36,487 nt of DNA from Bacteroidota bacterium (GTDB taxonomy: Bacteria > Bacteroidota > Bacteroidia > J057): positions 1 to 36,487 of the forward strand of contig JAAFHL010000005.1 in assembly GCA_013298365.1 (NCBI GenBank), in the 5' to 3' direction. Made by a program: the position numbers and the translations under genes. The notes beneath the pieces are model-generated. The model did not search any database. It worked only from the letters and a program-made list of their open reading frames with translations, and was not told the origin of the DNA. Positions 32,251 to 36,487 of the stretch are shown here, one piece after another. Numbering within the stretch: the first letter of the stretch is position 1; the number at the start of each line of letters is the position of its first letter.

Positions 32251-33543
32251 TTAATTTTGACTATTAGGGATTGTAATGGCAAAAATAGTTCCTTTCCCTT
32301 CTTCCGATTGCACTTCTATTTGTCCTTTCATTTTGTTTAACGCCTCTTTTACAATGTATAAACCCAATCCTGACCCCGAAACTCTGGCATTTGCCCTATA
32401 AAACATTTGAAAGATATTGGTTAAATGCTCCGCAGGAATCCCTATCCCATTATCAGCAATCGTCATTTTTGTTACATCTGGCTGTAAATCTACTTCAAAA
32501 TGCAAAAAAGAAGGATTTGCTTTAGGGTTTCTATATCGAATGGCATTGGAAATAATGTTGGCAAAGATAATGTTTAAGCGAAACGCATCTCCATAAAGTG
32601 GGCTTGTACCCTGCACTTTTATCTCAAATTGCATGTCTTCGGCAGCAGATGCATACGCCTGATTTTCAAAGTTTTCTTTTATGATTGCAGGTAAATCTAA
32701 GACAACATGTAGCACTTCTAAACGGGAATTGCGGGCATAATTCAGAATGTCTTTGATGAAATTATCTAACTTATTCATGCTTTTGCGTTGCAAACCCAAA
32801 TACAAGTCTATATTTTCTCTGTCTGTGCCACATAAATCTACCAAACCCATCACAGAAGTAATGGGCGCACGCAAATCATGCGACACACTATATACAAATC
32901 TGTCAAGTTCTTCATTTGTTTTGTGTAACTCTGTATTCGCTTTCTCCAATTCGCCATTTTTCCTTTCTATATAGTCTTTAAATTTGTAAATCTCTGTCCG
33001 CAATTTCATTATCGTACCCAATATTAATGAAACTGACATCGAAAGGTAAACATAGTATAAAATCTCTTTATTTTGAGGTAAAGGATAATGTACAATCCCA
33101 TAATGATTGATGAGTTGTGCAATCGTAAAGAAAATCAATCCAATAATAAGTGGTTTAATCTGTGCCTTTTCCACTTGAAAATCGGCATAAGTGATGATAA
33201 TAGACGCAATTATAAAATATTCTATCAATAATTGCCCTTGAGATAAGATAGAAAGGATAAACAAGTAAACCAATGAAACATAGTAAAGATTGAATCTTAC
33301 CCAAGTAAACTTATTTTGGTATATTAAAAAGACGCAGAAAAATAATAGACTAATATAAATGGAATAGATTATTACATATAATGAAGACTCTAGCACAAAT
33401 AACATTAAAATAAATGTACCCACAATTCCTTGGAAAAGAGACTGTAATACCATTTTTACCTTGGCTTTCTCCTCCATTGTGGAAATATCTTTTATGGCTT
33501 TTTCAAATAACTGTTCTATCCTATGTTGAAGATATGATAACAT
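32251..33543 (-). CDS. Membrane histidine kinase HK3, probable chimera
   Basis: 430 residues. The sensor half is HK2-like and the kinase half HK1-like, joined in the coiled-coil linker (RKNGELEKANTELHKTNEEL). HisKA has FVYSVSHDLRAPITSVMGLVDL; the ATPase has NIIFANIISNAIRYRNP, DNGIGIP and GSGLGLYIVKEALNKMKGQIE. It starts within the last codons of the HK relic upstream (stop at 33521), so translation may be coupled to it; 33573 is a possible earlier start. With HK2 it forms a two-gene unit. Output partner unknown. Confidence 0.9.
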   Translation of the reverse strand: MLSYLQHRIEQLFEKAIKDISTMEEKAKVKMVLQSLFQGIVGTFILMLFVLESSLYVIIYSIYISLLFFCVFLIYQNKFTWVRFNLYYVSLVYLFILSILSQGQLLIEYFIIASIIITYADFQVEKAQIKPLIIGLIFFTIAQLINHYGIVHYPLPQNKEILYYVYLSMSVSLILGTIMKLRTEIYKFKDYIERKNGELEKANTELHKTNEELDRFVYSVSHDLRAPITSVMGLVDLCGTDRENIDLYLGLQRKSMNKLDNFIKDILNYARNSRLEVLHVVLDLPAIIKENFENQAYASAAEDMQFEIKVQGTSPLYGDAFRLNIIFANIISNAIRYRNPKANPSFLHFEVDLQPDVTKMTIADNGIGIPAEHLTNIFQMFYRANARVSGSGLGLYIVKEALNKMKGQIEVQSEEGKGTIFAITIPNSQN

Positions 33544-33799
33544 TAGTTTGATACGGTTTTCCAAGATGAACATCTTGATGGTTAGTTATATAAAGAAAAA
33601 GAACAGTTTCTTTTCCTTCTTCCGATAGCACTTCTATTTGCCCCTTCATTTTGTTTAACGCTTCTTCTACGATAAATGTAGAAGCAACAACTCGCCCCCA
33701 ATTTACATTACAAATTTGGTGTTTTTTTATAGGTAAAAATGTAGGCTTAACGCCGATATTTAATATTTTTTGCCCAAATAGATGAAAGTGATTTTGCAT
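33521..33799 (-). pseudogene. Histidine kinase relic: N- and C-terminal ends fused by a large deletion
   Basis: A 92-codon frame. Residues ~8-34 (GQKILNIGVKPTFLPIKKHQ, then ICNVNWGRVVAS) resemble the N-terminus of HK1 (REKILMIGIKEDYPEFKKEQ, then IRNANQGAAAS). The next stretch (IVEEALNKMKGQIEVLSEEGKET) matches the last part of the HK1/HK3 kinase domain. About 350-400 codons between (membrane sensor, HisKA, most of the ATPase) are missing. The DNA at 33600-33680 is visibly similar to 32280-32360. It cannot be a kinase; it may survive as a leader cistron for HK3. Confidence 0.78.
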
Positions 33800-33848
33800 G
33801 ATTAGTTGCCCCAACGTGAGTTGTTTTTTTACGATGTTTTTCTTGCAA

Positions 33849-33856
33849 CAAATATA
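33849..33856 (-). promoter_or_regulatory. -7 box upstream of the kinase relic
   Basis: The minus strand reads TATATTTG (TAnnTTTG) about 50 bases before the relic ATG. It may now drive the relic-HK3-HK2 unit. No -33 match. Confidence 0.35.
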
Positions 33857-34022
33857 GACAAATAATGTGCTAAATAAATTGGTTTGTAAGGTTTTGCCCA
33901 ATATTGAACGAAAATACATCTGCCATTTTGTCCCAAAAAATCTGCCACTTCTGCAAAAAAGTTGTTTTGCATGTATTTTGTAAGTTAGACATGAAATTTA
34001 GTTGTACAAATCAATACATCTT

Positions 34023-34038
34023 TTTTGACAAGTCAAAA
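34023..34038. promoter_or_regulatory. Perfect 16-base palindrome just before htpG
   Basis: TTTTGAC-AA-GTCAAAA (34023-34038) ends 13 bases before the htpG ATG. It is not the CIRCE sequence. No TAnnTTTG box was found in the divergent gap with the kinase relic, so the promoter is not located; the palindrome is a candidate operator. Confidence 0.4.
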
Positions 34039-34051
34039 TATAAATACATTT

Positions 34052-35878
34052 ATGAACGCAGAACCATTACAAAAAGAGCAAGGCTCGATTTTCGTAAACA
34101 CCGAAAATATTTTTCCCATCATCAAACGCTCTCTTTATTCAGACCACGAAATTTTTTTGAGAGAATTGATTTCTAACGGTTTAGATGCTACGCAAAAAAT
34201 AAAATATCTTGCAGGCTCTGGCGAATATCAAGGCGAATTAGGCGAACTTAATATCACCGTTAAAATTGATAAAGAGGCAAAAACTTTGACCATTTCGGAC
34301 AAAGGAATTGGTATGACGGGCGACGAGGTGCGCAAATATATCAATCAAGTGGCTTTTTCGGGGGCAGAAGAATTTGTGAAAAAATTCAAAGATGCAGGCG
34401 AAAACCAAGACATTATCGGACGTTTTGGCTTAGGTTTTTACTCGGCTTTTATGGTTTCTTCCAAAGTAGAGATCATCACAAAATCTTATCAAGATGCCGA
34501 AGCCATTCGTTGGGAGTGTGATGGTAGCACAAGTTATACCCTCGAAGCTGCCGAAAAAGCAGAAAGAGGTACGGACATTATCCTTCACATTGATGCAGAT
34601 TCAGAAGAGTTTTTGGAAGATTATCGTGTACGTGGTATTTTGACCAAATACTTCAAATTTATTCCTACCCCCATTCTTTTTGAAGAAGAAACCATCAATC
34701 CTGTTGCGCCACTTTGGAAAAAATCGCCTACCGAAATTCAAGACCAAGAATACATTGATTTTTTCCACGAAATTCACCCAGGCGCAGAAGACCCGCTTTT
34801 CTGGATTCATCTCAACATAGATTATCCTTTCAACTTGACAGGGATTTTGTATTTCCCGCAAATCAAGAAAGAAATAGAGCCAAATCGTAGCAAAATCCAG
34901 CTTTATTGTCGCCAAGTATTTATCACAGATGAGGTAAAAGACATCGTGCCTGACTATCTCATGTTATTGCAAGGTGTAATTGATTCCCCAGATATTCCAT
35001 TAAACGTGTCTCGTAGCTATTTGCAAAGTGATGCAAATGTGAAAAAAATCAGTAGTTATATCAGCCGTAAGGTTGCCGATAAATTGCAAGAAATTTTCCG
35101 TGATGACCGCCCTAATTTTGAGGCAAAATGGAAAGATATTTCTTTGTTTGTAAAATATGGCATGATTGCAGATGAGAAGTTTTATGAGCGTGCAGAGAAG
35201 TTTTTTGTAGTAGAAAATACAGAACATAAATTCTTCACGATGGAAGAGTACAAGGATTTTGTGGCACACGCACAAACTGATAAAGATGGCAAACTCGTTC
35301 ACTTGTATTCTAATAATCCAGATCAACAAGATTTGTTTGTAAAAACGGCAAGGGCAAAAGGCTATGACGTTTTAATTATGGACGGATTTTTGGACAGTCA
35401 TTTGATTGGCAATTTGGAAAGAAAAGTATCAAACAGCCGTTGGGCGAGAATTGACTCTGACACAGTAGATAAATTAATTCCAAAAGCTGATACAGAAGAA
35501 GAAACAAGTACACTTTCGGAAGAAGAAACAACGGGTTTGAAGACGATTTTTGGTACAACTACCACAAATCCAAATGTGGAGTTTCATACACAAGCCCTTG
35601 GCGAGGAGCAAATGCCTGTAACCATCATTCGTCCAGAATTTATGCGCCGTATGCAAGAAATGCAGCAAACAGGTGGCGGCATGTATATGGGCTTTTCTAT
35701 GCCTGAGACCTTAAAAGTGATGATTAATACAACGCACCCACTTGTGAAGGATTTGGCGGTTTCTAAAGATGAAAAAATGGCTCGTCATCTTTACGATTTG
35801 GCTTTGCTTGCACAAGATATGTTGAAAGGCAAAGATTTGTCAGAATTTATTCAAAGAACGGTTACTTTGGTGAAATAA
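34052..35878 (+). CDS. htpG: Chaperone HtpG (Hsp90)
   Basis: 608 residues. N-terminal GHKL ATPase: FLRELISNGLDATQKIKYL (35-53), where the usual NASDA is NGLDA as in some Bacteroidota; DKGIGMTGDEV (83-93), GRFGLGFYSAFMVS (~121-134). The middle domain follows (GILYFPQIKKEIEPN, VFITDEVKDIVPDYLMLLQGVIDSPDIPLNVSRSYLQ) and a C-terminal dimerisation region ending LSEFIQRTVTLVK. A cytoplasmic Hsp90 for late folding and stress. The ATG at 34052 is chosen over an upstream TTG (34025), since the latter lies in the palindrome. A strong terminator follows. Confidence 0.96.
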   Translation: MNAEPLQKEQGSIFVNTENIFPIIKRSLYSDHEIFLRELISNGLDATQKIKYLAGSGEYQGELGELNITVKIDKEAKTLTISDKGIGMTGDEVRKYINQVAFSGAEEFVKKFKDAGENQDIIGRFGLGFYSAFMVSSKVEIITKSYQDAEAIRWECDGSTSYTLEAAEKAERGTDIILHIDADSEEFLEDYRVRGILTKYFKFIPTPILFEEETINPVAPLWKKSPTEIQDQEYIDFFHEIHPGAEDPLFWIHLNIDYPFNLTGILYFPQIKKEIEPNRSKIQLYCRQVFITDEVKDIVPDYLMLLQGVIDSPDIPLNVSRSYLQSDANVKKISSYISRKVADKLQEIFRDDRPNFEAKWKDISLFVKYGMIADEKFYERAEKFFVVENTEHKFFTMEEYKDFVAHAQTDKDGKLVHLYSNNPDQQDLFVKTARAKGYDVLIMDGFLDSHLIGNLERKVSNSRWARIDSDTVDKLIPKADTEEETSTLSEEETTGLKTIFGTTTTNPNVEFHTQALGEEQMPVTIIRPEFMRRMQEMQQTGGGMYMGFSMPETLKVMINTTHPLVKDLAVSKDEKMARHLYDLALLAQDMLKGKDLSEFIQRTVTLVK

Positions 35879-35912
35879 TGTTGTTTAAGTCCTAAATAAA
35901 TGAAATGTAAAT

Positions 35913-35960
35913 AAAAATGTTTCGAGTGGTCATTGACTACTCGAAACATTTTTTATTTTT
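35913..35960. terminator. Terminator after htpG (works on both strands)
   Basis: A perfect 15-bp stem (35913-35927 with 35939-35953, AAAAATGTTTCGAGT arm) with an 11-nt loop, followed by TTTTATTTTT on the plus strand; the minus strand also has a T-rich tail. Confidence 0.85.
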
Positions 35961-35984
35961 CTATATTTTAGGCACAAAATAAGC

Positions 35985-36413
35985 TTAAAAATCCCCAAAT
36001 AAAGGTTTTTCCTCCGTTTTTTCTACGATATTTTCCTCCTTTTCAGGCACTTCTGCTACGATATTTGCAGGTTCTTCAGGCGGCAGCAAACCCATTTGTC
36101 TTTTCATTTCCAATAAAAGTTGTTGGGCTGCCATTTTTTGCAATTCCGCCTCAGAATGAACCTGTTCTTGTTTGTTTTGCTGCTCTTTGACAGCATCTGC
36201 GGCAAGTTCTGTTTTTGCGTCCATAAAAGCCGTTTGCTGATTAAGTTTTTCAATCCAATCATCAGAATCATCTTCTACTTTCAAGCCTTGGATAGCTTTG
36301 AGTAGCGGCTCTTGTTTTTTTAGCTCCTGCACTTTTTCGATAAACTGCTTTCGCTCACGCAAGTCTTTTTTGTATTGCTCTTTGAGCATATTACGATATT
36401 CTTCGCTTGTCAT
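35985..36413 (-). CDS. Small acidic coiled-coil protein, function unknown
   Basis: 142 residues from the ATG at 36413 (MTSEEYRNMLKEQYKKDLRERK). Predicted almost wholly helical with heptad-like Leu/Lys/Glu/Gln content (~1-110), then a Pro/Glu-rich acidic tail (LLPPEEPANIVAEVPEKEE) ending KPLFGDF. No signal peptide or known domain. It ends near the htpG terminator, convergent with it. A longer form from 36458 is less likely because the extra 15 codons run toward the dispersed repeat. Confidence 0.65.
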   Translation of the reverse strand: MTSEEYRNMLKEQYKKDLRERKQFIEKVQELKKQEPLLKAIQGLKVEDDSDDWIEKLNQQTAFMDAKTELAADAVKEQQNKQEQVHSEAELQKMAAQQLLLEMKRQMGLLPPEEPANIVAEVPEKEENIVEKTEEKPLFGDF

Positions 36414-36436
36414 AGTATAAAAATAACGGTTTAAGT

Positions 36437-36484
36437 TCACGCAGATTTTCGCAGACAATGAACGCAGATTTTCGCATATTTGCG
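36437..36484. repeat. Two direct copies of the GCAGATTTTCGCA element
   Basis: ACGCAGATTTTCGCA occurs at 36439-36453 and 36462-36476, followed by a partial ATTTGCG copy. The 13-mer core is the same as the two inverted copies at 10902-10914 and 10931-10943. The window ends inside this repeat region. Confidence 0.75.
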
Positions 36485-36487
36485 AGA

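Noticed and set aside
33800-33919. Upstream extension of the kinase relic to 33919
   Set aside because: The extra residues show no similarity to any of the kinases and overlap the predicted promoter.

Overview
The window is a piece of an AT-rich chromosome from a member of the Bacteroidota, most likely a Cytophagales-type gliding or environmental bacterium. Three things point there. Two secreted proteins carry type IX secretion C-terminal signals (a gliding-motility-type CTD at the left edge and a short sorting tail on the SGNH hydrolase). There are Bacteroidota-typical families (DUF1573, TlpA-like thioredoxin, SPYSRYG outer-membrane proteins). Many genes are preceded by the Bacteroidota promoter TTTG-N20-TAnnTTTG rather than by Shine-Dalgarno-led E. 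coli-like promoters. Species cannot be named from the sequence.

Left part (1-13.6 kb), mostly housekeeping: a partial T9SS cargo protein, a secreted SGNH/GDSL hydrolase, glutamate dehydrogenase (gdhA) with a structured leader, a secreted KPVxYLYP-motif protein, a Uma2-type nuclease gene broken by one stop codon, a DUF1573 protein, tRNA-Ser(GCU), pyrF, an OmpA-domain envelope protein, a MerR regulator with a CarH-like B12 light-sensing module, and clpB.

Middle part (13.6-21.9 kb), an accessory region: a PIN toxin-antitoxin pair whose toxin is frameshifted, a two-gene Gabija-like anti-phage system (OLD-type ATPase/Toprim nuclease plus UvrD-like helicase), a conserved hypothetical gene lying between two vapC-type remnants, an intact vapB-like antitoxin beside a vapC with an internal deletion, a stand-alone RecQ C-terminal (RQC plus HTH) protein without helicase domain, and an inverted pair of hairpin repeat elements. 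Decayed toxin genes around a living defence operon suggest a gain-and-loss hotspot.

Right part (21.9-36.5 kb): a TlpA-like thioredoxin; a periplasmic folding cluster (SurA-like lipoprotein, SurA) followed by an Rpn-type PD-(D/E)XK nuclease with a 21-bp heptad-coding repeat, a MoxR ATPase and two outer-membrane proteins; then three membrane histidine kinases plus a fourth reduced to its two ends, with one kinase looking like a domain chimera of the other two; then htpG and a small coiled-coil protein. Two chaperone systems (ClpB, HtpG) and two SurA-type proteins make protein quality control the main theme of the core genes. A dispersed element built on the 13-mer GCAGATTTTCGCA recurs in several intergenic gaps.
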